This document shows, piece after piece, positions 53,662 through 63,004 of a DNA stretch of 64,000 nucleotides (within the stretch, counting starts at the first letter, position 1; each line of letters begins with the position of its first letter). The notes under the pieces are model-generated. The model was given only the letters and a program-made list of their open reading frames with translations. It was not told where the DNA came from and made no database searches. The DNA is from CAWCBH01 sp963793785. GTDB taxonomy: Bacteria; Actinomycetota; Thermoleophilia; Solirubrobacterales; 70-9. Both the position numbers and the translations under genes were made by a program. The stretch spans positions 372,001 to 436,000 of the forward strand of contig CAWCBH010000003.1 of the NCBI GenBank assembly GCA_963793785.1. Direction: 5' to 3'.

Positions 53662-55017
53662 GCGACCGCTACCAGCGCTTCGCCAACTCCGGGCTCGGCA
53701 AGCGCTTCGCCCGCGGCGTCGGGCTGCCGACGCCGACGCCGCTGGAGCGCCACGAGCCCGGCAAGCCGGTGGTCAGCGGCCCGGTGCTGCTCGGCGCCGC
53801 CCACGGCGGCCGCCTGGCGGAGCCGGCGCGGGCGGTGCTGGACTCGATCGGCGCCGAGGTGCTGAGCGAGCCGCCCGCGGGCGGGGAGGACGGCGGCGGC
53901 CTGGCGGCGATCGTCTTCGACGCCTCCGGGATCGACGAGAGCCGCCGCCTGCGGGCGCTCTATGACTTCATCGGGCCGGTCGTTCGCAGCCTGCGGCCCT
54001 CGGGGCGGCTGCTGATCCTCGGCTCGCCGCCGGAGCAGTGCGAGTCGCCGCGCGAGGCGACCGCGCAGCGGGCGCTGGAGGGGTTCATGCGCTCGATGGG
54101 CAAGGAGGTCGGCAAGGGCGCCACCGCGCAGCTGGTCCAGGTCGCGCCGGGCGGGGAGGGGGCGATCGAGTCGACGCTGCGCTTCCTGCTCTCGGCCCGC
54201 TCGGCCTACGTCTCCGGCCAGGTGGTGCGGATCAGCGCCCTCGACGAGGAGGCGCCGCCGCTGCCGCAGAGCTGGGAGCGGCCGCTGCGAGGGCCGCGTC
54301 GCCGCCGTCACCGGCGCCGCCCGCGGGATCGGCGAGGCGATCGCCACCGTGCTGGCCCGCGACGGCGCCGAGGTGGTCTGCGCCGACATGCCCTCCCAGG
54401 GCGAGGCGCTGACCGAGGTCGCGAACCGGATCGGCGCCACCAAGCTGCAGCTCGACATCACCGCCCCCGGCGCCCCGGCCGAGCTGGCGCGCCACTTCGG
54501 CGAGCGCCACGGCGGCCTCGACGTGATCGTCCACAACGCCGGCATCACCCGCGACAAGACGCTGGGGCGGATGGAGGAGGCGCAGTGGGACTCGGTGATC
54601 GACGTCAACCTCTCCGCCCAGGAGCGGATCAACGACGCGCTGCTCGAGGACGGCACCCTGCGCGAGGGCGGCAGCATCGTCACCGTCTCCTCGGTCAGCG
54701 GCATCGCCGGCAACCGCGGCCAGTCCAACTACGCGACCAGCAAGGCGGGGCTGATCGGGATGGTCGCGGCGCTGGCGCCGCCGATGGCCGAGCGCAAGGG
54801 GACGATCAACGCGGTCGCGCCGGGGTTCATCGAGACGCAGATGACCGCGGCGATGCCGCTCGGCACCCGCGAGGCGGGCCGGCGCCTCAACAGCCTCGCC
54901 CAGGGCGGGCAGCCGGTCGACGTCGCCGAGACGATCGCCTGGCTCGCCGCCGCCTCCTCGGCCGGGGTCAACGGCAACGTGGTCCGGGTCTGCGGGCAGG
55001 CCCTGATCGGGGCCTGA
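53658..55017 (+). CDS. High-molecular-weight 3-oxoacyl-ACP/CoA reductase (FabG4-like), one frameshift
   Basis: Reconstructed product of about 452 residues with two domains, as in FabG4. The N-terminal flavodoxin-like half includes GPVLLGAAHGG and RSLRPSGRLLILGSPP. The C-terminal SDR half has VAAVTGAARGIGEAIA (NAD(P)-binding), NAGITRDKTLG, catalytic Ser in VSSVSGIAG and YATSK. The frame changes at about 54288 where CTGCGAGGG should read CTCGAGGG. ATGA overlap with the thiolase fixes the start. It reduces 3-oxoacyl groups and works with the MaoC gene downstream. Confidence 0.88.
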
Positions 55018-55024
55018 GCGGGCG

Positions 55025-55879
55025 ATGGAGGTGCGCGAGCTCGACAGCCCTCCCGGTCGCTGACCGGGCTCTACGCGAAGGCGCTGACCGGCGCGATCCT
55101 GCCCGGCGGCGACGAGCTGCCCTCGCAGGTGCTGGTCCTGCCCGAGCTGGACCTCGACCGCGAGCGGCTGACCGAATACGACCGCGTCTGCGGCTTCCGG
55201 CTCGGCGACACCGTCCCCGCCACCTACCCGCACCTGTTCACCTTCCCGCTGGCGATGGTGCTGATGACCGAGCGCTCGTTCCCGTTCTCGGTCCTGGGGA
55301 TGGTCCACATCGCCAACCGGATCGAGCAGCACCGCCCGCTCGCGGTCGACGAGCGGCCGCGGCTGCGGGTCTGGGCCGAGGACCTGCGCCCGCACCCGCG
55401 CGGGCGCCAGTTCGACGTCATCTCCCAGGTCGAGGCGGAGGGGGAGATCGTCTGGGCCGAGCAGACCACCTACCTGCGGCGCGGCAAGAACGGCGAGGGG
55501 TCGGGGGAGAAGCGGGAGAGCGACGATCCGCCGCGCGAGACGGCGGCGGTCTGGGAGGTCGGCCCCGACGTCGCCCGCCGCTACGCGGCGGTCTCCGGCG
55601 ACCGCAACCCGATCCACATGTCGGGTCCCGCGGCGAAGCTGTTCGGGATGCCCGGCGTCGTCGCCCACGGGATGTGGATGAAGGCCCGCTGCCTGGCCGC
55701 CTTCGAGGGCCGCCTGCCGGAGCGGTTCGCGGTCGCAGGCGCGCTTCACGGCGCCGCTGCGGCTGCCGGCGAAGGCGCGCTTCGCGGAGGCGTCGAAGGG
55801 CGAGCGCAGCCGCTTCGCGCTCTGGAGCGAGGCGTCCGAGAAGCCGCACGTGATCGGCCAGATCGAGCCCGGCGGATGA
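55025..55879 (+). CDS. MaoC-family acyl dehydratase, two frameshifts
   Basis: Reconstructed product of about 283 residues. The N-terminus MEVRELDSPP breaks at about 55045 and resumes SLTGLYAKALTGAILPGGDE. The MaoC hot-dog domain has SGDRNPIHMSGPAAKLFGMP (catalytic D-x-N-P-I-H) near residue 195 and VVAHGMWMKARCL. A second break near 55735 precedes RFTAPLRLPAKARFAEASKG and the end VIGQIEPGG. It hydrates enoyl-acyl groups, completing the cycle with FabG4 and thiolase. TGA overlaps the next ATG as ATGA. Confidence 0.82.
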
Positions 55880-57288
55880 GCTTCAGCCTCTCGCTCAACC
55901 CGGCCCAGCGCGACCTCGTCGAGCGCACCCACCGCTTCGCCGAGGAGGAGATCCGCCCGGTCGCCGCCGAGTACGACCGCAACGAGGAGTTCCCCTGGCC
56001 GGTGCTGGAGCGGGCCGCCGAGGAGGGCTTCTACAACCCGCTCTTCTACCGCGACCTGATCGGCGACCCCAGCGGCCTCTCGCTGCCGCTGTTCATGGAG
56101 GAGCTGTTCTGGGGCTGCGCCGGGATCGGGCTGGCGATCGTGATGCCGGCGCTGGCGCTGTCGGGGATCGCCCAGGCGGCGACGCCCGAGCAGCTGCTGC
56201 GCTGGGCGCCGGAGTGCTTCGGCGAGCCCGGCGACCTGAAGATGGCGGCGCTGGCGATCACCGAGCCCCAGGGCGGCAGCGACGTGCGCAACCTGCAGAC
56301 CCAGGCCCGCCGCGACGGCGACGAGTGGGTGATCGACGGCCACAAGGTCTTCATCGGCAACGGCGGCATCGCCGACGTGCACGTCGTCAACGCCACCGTC
56401 GACCCCGAGCTCGGCCACCGCGGCCAGGCGCTGTTCATCGTCCCCAAGGGGGCGCCGGGGCTGAAGCTGGAGCGAAAGCTGGAGAAGCTCGGCTGCCGCG
56501 CCTCGCACACCGCCGAGCTTCGCTTCGACGGCTGCCGGGTGCCGGCCGACCACCTGCTCGGCGGCGACGAGCGGCTGGAGGAGAAGCTCGAGTGGGAGCG
56601 CGAGAAGGCGGCGAAGGGCGACGAGGCGGAGCAGCGCGGCTCGGCGACGCTGGGCACCTTCGAGCAGACGCGGCCGATGGTCGCCGCGCAGGCGCTCGGG
56701 ATCGCCCGCGCGGCGCTCGAGTACGCGGTCGAGTACGCGACCGAGCGGGAGGCGTTCGGCGAGCCGATCATCGAGAAGGAGGGGATCTCGTTCCCGCTCG
56801 CCGACCTCGCCGCCGAGCTCGACGCGGCGCGGCTGCTGACCTGGCGGGCGTCGTGGATGGCGGCGCAGCGGATTCCCTTCCACCACGCCGAGGGCTCGAT
56901 GTCGAAGCTGCGGGCGTCCGAGGTCGCGGTGCGGATGACCGAGCGCGCGGTCCAGGTCTGCGGCGGCTGGGGCTACATCAGCGACCACCCGGTCGAGAAG
57001 TGGTTCCGCGACGCCAAGCTCTACACGATCTTCGAGGGCACCAGCGAGATCCAGCGGCTGGTGATCGGCCGCGCCCTGGCCGCCAGCGTCGGCGAGGACC
57101 CGCTGCACCACGAGATGCCGACCGAGGGCTCGGAGTTCGGCGCCGCGATCGGCCGCGGCTCACCGCTGCGCGGCCAGGTCGGCCAGCGGGCGATCCGCGC
57201 CGCCCAGGCGGTGCCGCCGCCGCTGATGAAGCTGGCGATGGTCTTCGTCGGGCCGCCGAAGCGGGCGCCGCGCAAGGAGAAGAGCTAG
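55876..57288 (+). CDS. Acyl-CoA dehydrogenase, second
   Basis: A 470-residue FAD-dependent acyl-CoA dehydrogenase, larger than the one at 19.1 kb. Landmarks: AALAITEPQGGSDVRNLQTQ, HKVFIGNGGIADVHVV, YATEREAFGEPI and the catalytic Glu in IFEGTSEIQRLVIGRAL. It has an extra charged insert (EEKLEWEREKAAKGDEAEQR) that suggests a special oligomer or partner contact, and a C-terminal extension after residue 410. ATGA overlap with the MaoC gene sets the start. Last gene of the acyl-CoA cassette; no frameshift is seen in it. Confidence 0.9.
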   Translation: MSFSLSLNPAQRDLVERTHRFAEEEIRPVAAEYDRNEEFPWPVLERAAEEGFYNPLFYRDLIGDPSGLSLPLFMEELFWGCAGIGLAIVMPALALSGIAQAATPEQLLRWAPECFGEPGDLKMAALAITEPQGGSDVRNLQTQARRDGDEWVIDGHKVFIGNGGIADVHVVNATVDPELGHRGQALFIVPKGAPGLKLERKLEKLGCRASHTAELRFDGCRVPADHLLGGDERLEEKLEWEREKAAKGDEAEQRGSATLGTFEQTRPMVAAQALGIARAALEYAVEYATEREAFGEPIIEKEGISFPLADLAAELDAARLLTWRASWMAAQRIPFHHAEGSMSKLRASEVAVRMTERAVQVCGGWGYISDHPVEKWFRDAKLYTIFEGTSEIQRLVIGRALAASVGEDPLHHEMPTEGSEFGAAIGRGSPLRGQVGQRAIRAAQAVPPPLMKLAMVFVGPPKRAPRKEKS

Positions 57289-57340
57289 TCCCGCCTGATA
57301 GGAATCGCGACGACGGCCAAGCGCGACGGAAGGAGTCCTG

Positions 57341-58735
57341 ATGGAGGCGAAGGTGAGCGAGAAGGATCTCGACGGCCTCGCGGAGGCGATGAACGGCACC
57401 CTGACGATGCCTGGCGATGACGGCTGGGACCTCGCCCGGCAGGCCTGGAACCTCACCGCCGACCAGCACCCCGCCGCGGTGGCCCTGCCCGAGGACGCCG
57501 ACGACGTGCGGACGGTCGTCCGCTTCGCGCGCGAGAACGGGCTGCGGGTTGCGCCGCAGGGGACCGGGCACGGCGCGACGACGCTCGGCGACCTCGGCGG
57601 CTCGATCCTGCTGAAGACGACCCGCCTCGGAGGCGTCGAGGTCGACCCGGGAACACGGTCGCGCCCGCGCCGGCGCCGGGGCGCTCTCCGACGACGCGAT
57701 GATCGCCGGCGCCGAGCACGGCCTCGCCGGCCTCTGCGGATCCGCTCCCGATGTCGGCCTCGTCGGCTACTCGCTCGGTGGCGGCATCGGCTGGCTGGGG
57801 CGAAAGCACGGCCTGCAGGTGAACGCGGTGCGGGCGGTCGAGCTGGTGAACGGCGAGGGCGAGCTGGTCCGCGCCGACGCCGAGAACGAGACCGACCTGT
57901 TCTGGGCGCTGCGCGGCGGTGGCGGCGGCGACTTCGGCGTCGTCACCGCGATCGAGTTCGAGATGGTGCCGCTGACCGTCGCCTACGCCGGCAACCTCGC
58001 CTGGCCCTGGGAGCGAAGCGAGGAGGTGCTGAAGCGCTGGGCGCAGTGGGCGCTCGAGGCGCCGGAGGAGATCACGACCTCGGCCCGCGTCCTCCAGTTC
58101 CCGCCGATCCCCGACGTGCCCGAGGAGTTGCGCGGCCGCCAGCTGATCATGATCGACGGCGCCCACTGCGGCGCCGAGGACGACGCCGTCGAGGCGCTGG
58201 CGCCGCTTCGCGAGCTCGATCCCGAGATCGACACCTGGGAGACGATCGGCGCGCCGGGCCTCGTTCGCATCCACGGCGACCCCGAGCAGCCGGTGCCGGG
58301 GGTGAGCGACCACCGGCTGATGTCGGAGGTGAGCGACGAGACGGTCGAGGCGCTGGTCGAGGTCGCCGGGCCGGGATCGGGCTCGCCGCTGCTGTTCGTC
58401 GAGTTGCGCCAGCTCGGCGGCGCCTTCGCGCGGCCGCCCGCCGATGGCGGCGGCGCTCGGGCGCATTTCGAGGAGCCGTTCCTCTTCTTCTCGATCGCGC
58501 TGGGGATGACGCCGGAGATGGCGCAGGCCGGCGAGGCGCACGCGATGAAGACCTGCGAGGCGCTCGGGCCGTGGGCGTCTGAGCGCTGCTATCTGAACTT
58601 CCGCGAGCGCCACAGCGACACCTCGATCGGCTTCAGCGAGGAGGCCTACACGCGGCTGCGCGAGGTGAAGGCGAAGGCCGACCCCGACGGCATGTTCCAG
58701 TCATCCGACGTGTTCGGCGGCGAGATCGCCGCCGC
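57341..58735 (+). CDS. FAD-binding oxidoreductase (BBE type), frameshifted, 3' end unclear
   Basis: Reconstructed product of about 465 residues of the VAO/BBE flavoprotein family. The FAD domain has VALPEDADDVRTVVRFA, VAPQGTGHGA and GLCGSAPDVGLVGYSLGGG; the BBE C-terminal pattern is CYLNFRERHSDTSIG and VKAKADPDGMFQSS. The frame breaks at about 57650, between VDPGTR and RARAGAGALSDDA. After FQSS at about 58700 no stop is met and the frame runs into the PadR gene, so the last bases are also corrupt. ATG at 57341 follows GGAAGGAG. The substrate is unknown; relatives oxidise sugars or alkaloids. Confidence 0.8.
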
Positions 58736-58737
58736 GA

Positions 58738-59058
58738 CGTCTTCCCGCTCTCGTCCTGCACCTGATCCGCGCCGAGCCCTCCTACGGCAACCACCTGATC
58801 GAGGCGATCGAGGAGATGACGCAGGGGGTGATCTCGGTCAATCCGAACACGATGTATCCGCTGCTGCGGGAGCTGGAGGCGAAGGGGATGATCGAGGGGG
58901 AGTGGGAGCATCCCGATCGGCGGACGCGGCGGTTCTACAAGATCACCAAGGAGGGGGAGCGGGAGTATCGGCGGCTGGTCGAGGAGGTCGAGCCGTTCCT
59001 CGACTCGGTGATCCGCTCGGTGACGCTGATCAAGCGGGAGGTCTACGGGAAGCGCTGA
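58738..59058 (+). CDS. PadR-family regulator, start obscured
   Basis: The frame gives about 106 residues of PadR winged-helix sequence: LVLHLIRAEPSYGNHLIEAI, then NPNTMYPLLRELEAKGMIEG, EHPDRRTRRFYKITKEGERE and a C-terminal dimer helix. PadR proteins are ligand- or phenolic-responsive repressors. The N-terminus in this frame is joined to the oxidase gene without a proper start codon, so an indel before 58745 hides it; an internal ATG at 58816 would remove the first helix. Probable autoregulator of neighbours, target unknown. Confidence 0.78.
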   Translation, partial: RLPALVLHLIRAEPSYGNHLIEAIEEMTQGVISVNPNTMYPLLRELEAKGMIEGEWEHPDRRTRRFYKITKEGEREYRRLVEEVEPFLDSVIRSVTLIKREVYGKR

Positions 59059-59198
59059 GGTGGCTGGTCGGCCCTCTCCTCTGCGGCCGCCAGCTTTCGC
59101 GCCGCCTTCTTGGCCGCCTTCTCCTGCCGCTTCTCGAGCAGCCGCCGCTCACGGTTGAGCTTTGCCATCGTCGTCTTCCGCTTGTTGCCTCCGGCCAT
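59043..59198 (-). CDS. Short Lys/Arg-rich protein coupled to the cold-shock gene
   Basis: A 51-residue basic peptide: MAGGNKRKTTMAKLNRERRL, then LEKRQEKAAKKAARKLAAAE and a short Pro-containing end. It is a single long helix with RNA- or ribosome-like charge. It starts nine bases after the cold-shock protein stop with GGAGGAG between, so it is clearly coupled to it. Small basic helical proteins next to cspA-like genes occur elsewhere, but I know no function. The 3' end overlaps the PadR gene antisense by 16 bases. Confidence 0.65.
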   Translation of the reverse strand: MAGGNKRKTTMAKLNRERRLLEKRQEKAAKKAARKLAAAEERADQPPQRFP

Positions 59199-59207
59199 CT
59201 TCTCCTC

Positions 59208-59411
59208 CTAGAGCGCCTGGACGTTCGCGGCCGCCGGGCCCTTCTCGCCCTGCTCTGCGTCGTAGCTCACCTTCGCGCCCTCGGTCAGGGACTTGAAGCC
59301 CTCGCCCGCGATCGCGCTGTGGTGCACGAACAGATCCTTGCCGGGGTCATCCGGGGTGATGAATCCGAAGCCCTTCTCGTCGTTGAACCACTTCACGGTT
59401 CCTGTGGCCAT
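59208..59411 (-). CDS. Cold-shock protein CspA family
   Basis: A 67-residue OB-fold single-stranded nucleic-acid-binding protein. RNP1 is KGFGFITPD and RNP2 is DLFVHHSAI; the opening ATGTVKWFNDEKGFGFI is the family signature. It acts as an RNA chaperone. ATG at 59411 follows GGAGGG at eight bases. The leader folds so that CCCTCCG upstream pairs with the ribosome site, as described separately. The basic peptide gene follows nine bases after the stop. Confidence 0.95.
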   Translation of the reverse strand: MATGTVKWFNDEKGFGFITPDDPGKDLFVHHSAIAGEGFKSLTEGAKVSYDAEQGEKGPAAANVQAL

Positions 59412-59419
59412 CTCTTGGT

Positions 59420-59453
59420 CCCTCCGTGTCGGTGCACTGCGAAACGCGGAGGG
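59420..59453 (-). promoter_or_regulatory. Leader hairpin covering the cspA ribosome site
   Basis: In the mRNA, CCCTCCG (59453-59447) pairs with CGGAGGG (59426-59420), which is the cold-shock gene's ribosome binding site, 8 bases before the ATG. The loop is 20 bases. Just upstream a near-copy repeats CCGCGTTTC(C)GCAGT. This geometry is that of a temperature- or protein-responsive translational switch. Confidence 0.65.
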
Positions 59454-59608
59454 TGCCGGGAGGCAACGACTGCGGAAACGCGGGGCACTGCTCTGGTCGA
59501 ACGGATGCTCGACCCGGACAACCAGTCTAGTCGGGGCGAGCTCGGCCGATGCTAGGTTGGCCGGCGATGTCACGGCCAGACGCGCGCGAGCTCCCGGCCC
59601 GCTGATCG

Positions 59609-60554
59609 ATGCCCGTCCGCTGGCCGGACACGGTCGACGAGATACTGGCCGGCGATCTCACCACCGCGCTCGCCTCGGTGACGCCGGCGCAGCGGAGTCG
59701 TCGTGGTGCCGGTCTCGGGCCTCGGCCTCCGCGACCGCGAGGCCGGCACGGTGACGGTCACGACCTCGCTCGGGCTGTGGAAGAAGCTCGAGCGGATGCG
59801 TCGCAATCCCCACGTTGCGCTCGCGTTCCACACCCGCGAGCACGGGTTCAGCGATCGTCCCGAATACGTCCTCGTGCAGGGGACGGCATCGGTCCCGGCG
59901 GGCGCCGACCGGGCATGGCTGGAGTCGATCGGCGAGAGCTGGGAGCGCTTTCTCGGCCCCCGCGAGGTGGGACCGCTCTGGGACCGCTGGCTTCGCGTCT
60001 ACACCTGGGAGCGGGTCGGGGTGGAGATCGAGGTCGAGCGGCTCGTCGTCTGGCCCGACCTCGCCTGCCGCGGGCCGCACGAGGTGCTCGGCGCCGAGCT
60101 GCCTGCCGAGCCGGCGGCGCCGCAGCGACCCCCGGCCCGCGGAACCGGTCCGCGGATCAAGTCAGCGCGGGCGGCGAGGAGGGCGGAGCGGCTGCCGTAC
60201 GCCCTGCTCGGCTGGGTCGGGGCGGACGGGTTTCCCGTCGTCGTGCCGGTCGAGGTGGAGGGCGCCGACGAACGGGGGATCGTCCTCGAGGCGCCCCCGG
60301 GGCTCGTTCCCCCGGGCGGGCGGCGCGCCGGCCTGACCGCGCATTCGTTCAGCCCCCAGGTGATCGGCCAGGAGCAGCGGATCCACACCGGTTGGCTCGA
60401 GGCCGAGCCCGACGGGCGCCGCGTCGTCTACGCGCCGCACACCGAGACCGGCTACCGGCTCCCCGCCTCGAAGCTGCTGTACCGGCTGGCCGCCGGCTTC
60501 GTCACCCGCCGCGGGGTGCGCGGGGCGCGGCGGGCCGGATTCACGGTCGGCTGA
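59609..60554 (+). CDS. Pyridoxamine-5'-phosphate-oxidase-like split-barrel protein, one frameshift
   Basis: Reconstructed product of about 314 residues of the FMN/F420-binding split-barrel superfamily. The start MPVRWPDTVDEILAGDLTTA leads to VVVVPVSGLGLRDREAGTV in a second frame, with GLWKKLERMRRNPHVALAFH, the family strand. The break is at about 59690 (CAGCGGAGTC). Family members bind FMN or F420 and reduce small substrates; a second similar half (PYALLGWVGADGFPVVVPVE) follows, so the protein may be a fused dimer. ATG at 59609 is taken. Cofactor is not decidable from sequence. Confidence 0.75.
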
Positions 60555-60598
60555 GCGCCCGCGCACTGACGGCATCGGCGGCGCTCTAACCTCGATCC

Positions 60599-61171
60599 AT
60601 GAGGGAGATCCTCGGCCCCCCGCTGCGAGCTGCGGCGGTCGCCGCCTTCATCACCGGGCTGCTGCTGCTGCTCCTCAACCCGCCCTCGCTCTCGGGCTTC
60701 GGTGGGCTGCTGGCGCTGCTGGTCGGCGCCCTCGCGATCGTCCTCCTCACCGCCTGGGCGACGGTGGCGCTGATCGGCAACGAGATGCCCGAGCCCGAGT
60801 TCCGGCGAATCGTCGACCGCAGCGAGGCGCTCGCCAAGCTGCCGCCTCCCGAGCAGCCGCCGAGCGAGTTCGACGAGCTGGTGATCGAGGCCCTCGACGA
60901 GCTGCCGGACCAGTTCCGCGAGCTGCTCGAGCGGACGCCGGTCGTCGTCTCCCGCCGCGGTCACGAGCACCGTGCCTACGGCCACTACATCGGCGGCACC
61001 GTCGCCCGCGACATCTACCCGGACCGGATCGTCGTCTACCAGGACACGCTGGAGCGCGACTTCGGCCACGACCCCGAGCTGCTGCGGGCCCAGGTCCAGC
61101 GCACCGTGCGCCACGAGCTGGCCCATCACCTGGGCTGGGACGAGCGCGGGGTAAGCGGCCTCGGCCTCTGA
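60599..61171 (+). CDS. Membrane-anchored minimal metalloprotease
   Basis: A 190-residue protein. Two N-terminal hydrophobic segments (AAAVAAFITGLLLLLL, then LLALLVGALAIVLLTAWATV) precede a DUF1025-like minimal zincin: FDELVIEALDELPDQFRELL, VVVSRRGHEHRAYGHYIGG, IVVYQDTLERDFG and the metal motif VRHELAHHLGWDERG. The Glu of HExxH and a third ligand in the GWDERG turn are present. The usual minimal metallopeptidase is soluble, so the membrane anchor is an addition. Substrate unknown. Confidence 0.83.
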   Translation: MREILGPPLRAAAVAAFITGLLLLLLNPPSLSGFGGLLALLVGALAIVLLTAWATVALIGNEMPEPEFRRIVDRSEALAKLPPPEQPPSEFDELVIEALDELPDQFRELLERTPVVVSRRGHEHRAYGHYIGGTVARDIYPDRIVVYQDTLERDFGHDPELLRAQVQRTVRHELAHHLGWDERGVSGLGL

Positions 61172-61256
61172 TCAGCTGAGCGGCGCGCTTCCTGAGGCGC
61201 GGCTACCGATCGGTCCTCTTGCGTATTCCGGCCTCCCCGCCCGATAGGTTCTCGCC

Positions 61257-61544
61257 GTGGGTTGCCTCGTTGCGCTCTTCGCGCTGCTCTCGCCGCGGCT
61301 GGCGCTGTTCGCGATCTTCCTGTTCAGCGACCTGCTGAGCGATTCGTTCGACAGCTGGTGGCTGCCGCTGCTGGGGTTCTTCCTGCTGCCGTGGACGACG
61401 CTCGCCTACGCGGTGATGTGGGCGGCGGGGACGAACGACGTGACCGGGGTCGAGTGGTTCTTCGTCGTCCTCGGCTTCCTCCTCGACATCGGCGCCTACG
61501 CGCAGCGCGGTCGCTTCGACGACTACCGGGGACGACGCGCTTAG
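61257..61544 (+). CDS. Small membrane protein
   Basis: A 95-residue protein with two or three hydrophobic segments: LVALFALLSPRLALFAIFLF, WWLPLLGFFLLPWTTLAYAV and WFFVVLGFLLDIGAYAQ, ending in a basic tail (RGRFDDYRGRRA). I do not recognise a family. GTG at 61257 is the first start. It lies between the metalloprotease and the flippase gene, all on one strand. Confidence 0.65.
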   Translation: MGCLVALFALLSPRLALFAIFLFSDLLSDSFDSWWLPLLGFFLLPWTTLAYAVMWAAGTNDVTGVEWFFVVLGFLLDIGAYAQRGRFDDYRGRRA

Positions 61545-61589
61545 CGCCAGCCGGGCCGATCCGGTCCTCCGCGATGCTTAGGGCATCGC

Positions 61590-62657
61590 TGAAGCACTCG
61601 AGTTCAAGGTCTCAGCCCCCTCGCCGGAGGAACTGCCGAGCGAGTTCCAGTCGCGCAGCCTGCGCAAGCGGGCGCTGCAGGCGATCGCGGCGCTCGCAGC
61701 CCTGATCGCGAGTCTTCGTCTTCGCGCCCGGCCTCGGCGAGGTGCGGGAGAAGCTCGAGGGCGCCGACCCCGGCTGGCTGGCGCTGGCGGCCGTCGCTCG
61801 AGGGCCTCTCCTTCCTCTCCTACATCGTCATGTTCGGGCCGATCTTCTGCACCGGCCTCGGCTGGCGGCGGAGCTGGCAGATCGGCGGCTCGGAGCTGGC
61901 GATGGGCTCGATCGTGCCGGCGAGCGGCGCCGGCGGCCTCGCGCTCGGCGCCTGGGTCCTCCACAAGGGCGGGATGGACGGGGCGCGGATCGCCCGCCGC
62001 TCGGTCGCCTTCTTCGTCATCAAGTCAGGCGTCAACTTCGTCGCCGTCGCCGTGCTCGGCACGGTCGCGGCGCTCGGCCTCGTCGGTCCCGACCTCTCGC
62101 TGTGGCTGACCGCGCTGCCGGCGGCGCTGGCGGTGCTGGCGATCGCCGCCGTCGCCCTGCTCCCGAGCCTCGGCCCGGGCGAGGAGCCCGGACCCGATGC
62201 CTCGGGCTTTCGTCGCTTCGTCGCCGGCTCGCGGCGGGCGCTGATCGACGGTACCTCCGAAGCCGGCAAGATCCTCCACCACCGCGACCGCAAGGTGCTC
62301 GCCGGCGCGATCGGCTACTGGGCCTTCGACAACGCCGTCCTGTGGGCGACCTTCCACGCCTTCGACGCCTCGGTGCCGCTGATGGTGATCCTGCTCGGCT
62401 ACCTGATCGGCCAGCTCGGCGGCCTGTTGCCGATCCCGGGCGGGATCGGCGGCATCGACGGCGGCCTGATCGGCACCCTGATCGTCTACGGCGCCCCGGC
62501 GGCGGCGACCGCGGCGGCGGTGCTCGCCTACCGGGTGATCCTCTTCTGGCTGCCGCTGATCGTCGGCGGGATCGCCTTCGCCGCCCTGCGCCGCGACATG
62601 CCGAGCGGCGGCGAGCTCGCCGCCTGCTCGCCGGCGATCGCCGCCCAGACCGCTTGA
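61590..62657 (+). CDS. Lysyl-PG-synthase-like/UPF0104 flippase-fold membrane protein, at least three frameshifts
   Basis: About 350 residues in pieces. The N-terminal part reads EFKVSAPSPEELPSEFQSRS and LRKRALQAIAALAALIA in one frame, VFVFAPGLGEVREKLEGADP in a second, and EGLSFLSYIVMFGPIFCTGL onward in a third. Breaks are near 61585, 61710 and 61798. The intact part has GGSELAMGSIVPASGAGGLA, the family helix, and PIPGGIGGIDGGLIG near the end. These proteins are relatives of MprF flippase domains. No start codon is visible in the first frame, so the true start is hidden. Confidence 0.78.
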
Positions 62658-62702
62658 CGGGTTCGTCAGACTCGGTGTGACCGTCTACCCGGAGGAGCCG
62701 CG

Positions 62703-62988
62703 ATGGCCGACGTCAACTGCACCCACCTCGACCAGATCGAGGTGAAGCCGCCCTCGATCGACGAGGTCGAGGGCTGCGAGGAGTGCCTGAAGACCGGCGA
62801 CCAGCTGGGTCCACCTGCGGGTCTGCCTCAGCTGCGGCAAGGTCGGCTGCTGCGACTCCTCCCCGAACCACCACGCCTCGAGCCACGCCCGCGAGGCCGG
62901 CCACCCGATCATCCGCTCGATCCAGCCCGGCGAGGACTGGTGCTGGTGCTTCGAGGACGAGGTCGGCTTCGTCGTCGACTTCGGCTGA
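62703..62988 (+). CDS. UBP-type zinc finger protein, one frameshift
   Basis: Reconstructed product of about 95 residues, a complete bacterial ZnF-UBP domain. It begins CTHLDQIEVKPPSIDEVEGC and EECLKTGD, then after a break near 62805 continues WVHLRVCLSCGKVGCCDSSP, NHHASSHAREAGHPIIRSI and EDWCWCFEDEVGFVVDFG. The zinc ligands C, C, C, C and H are all present in the rebuilt reading. Bacterial UBP domains have unknown partners. ATG at 62703 has a GGAGG ribosome site. Confidence 0.85.
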
Positions 62989-63004
62989 GGGACAATCAGG
63001 AGGC

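Noticed and set aside
52377..55853. 1158-residue fusion of thiolase, reductase and dehydratase
   Set aside because: The apparent fusion arises because indels put the parts in a common frame; the true genes have stops and ATGA overlaps in corrected frames.
57699..59555. 618-residue frame joining the FAD oxidase to sequence past the PadR and cold-shock genes
   Set aside because: The C-terminal third is antisense or out of frame with PadR and cspA, both clear, so the lost oxidase stop is the cause.
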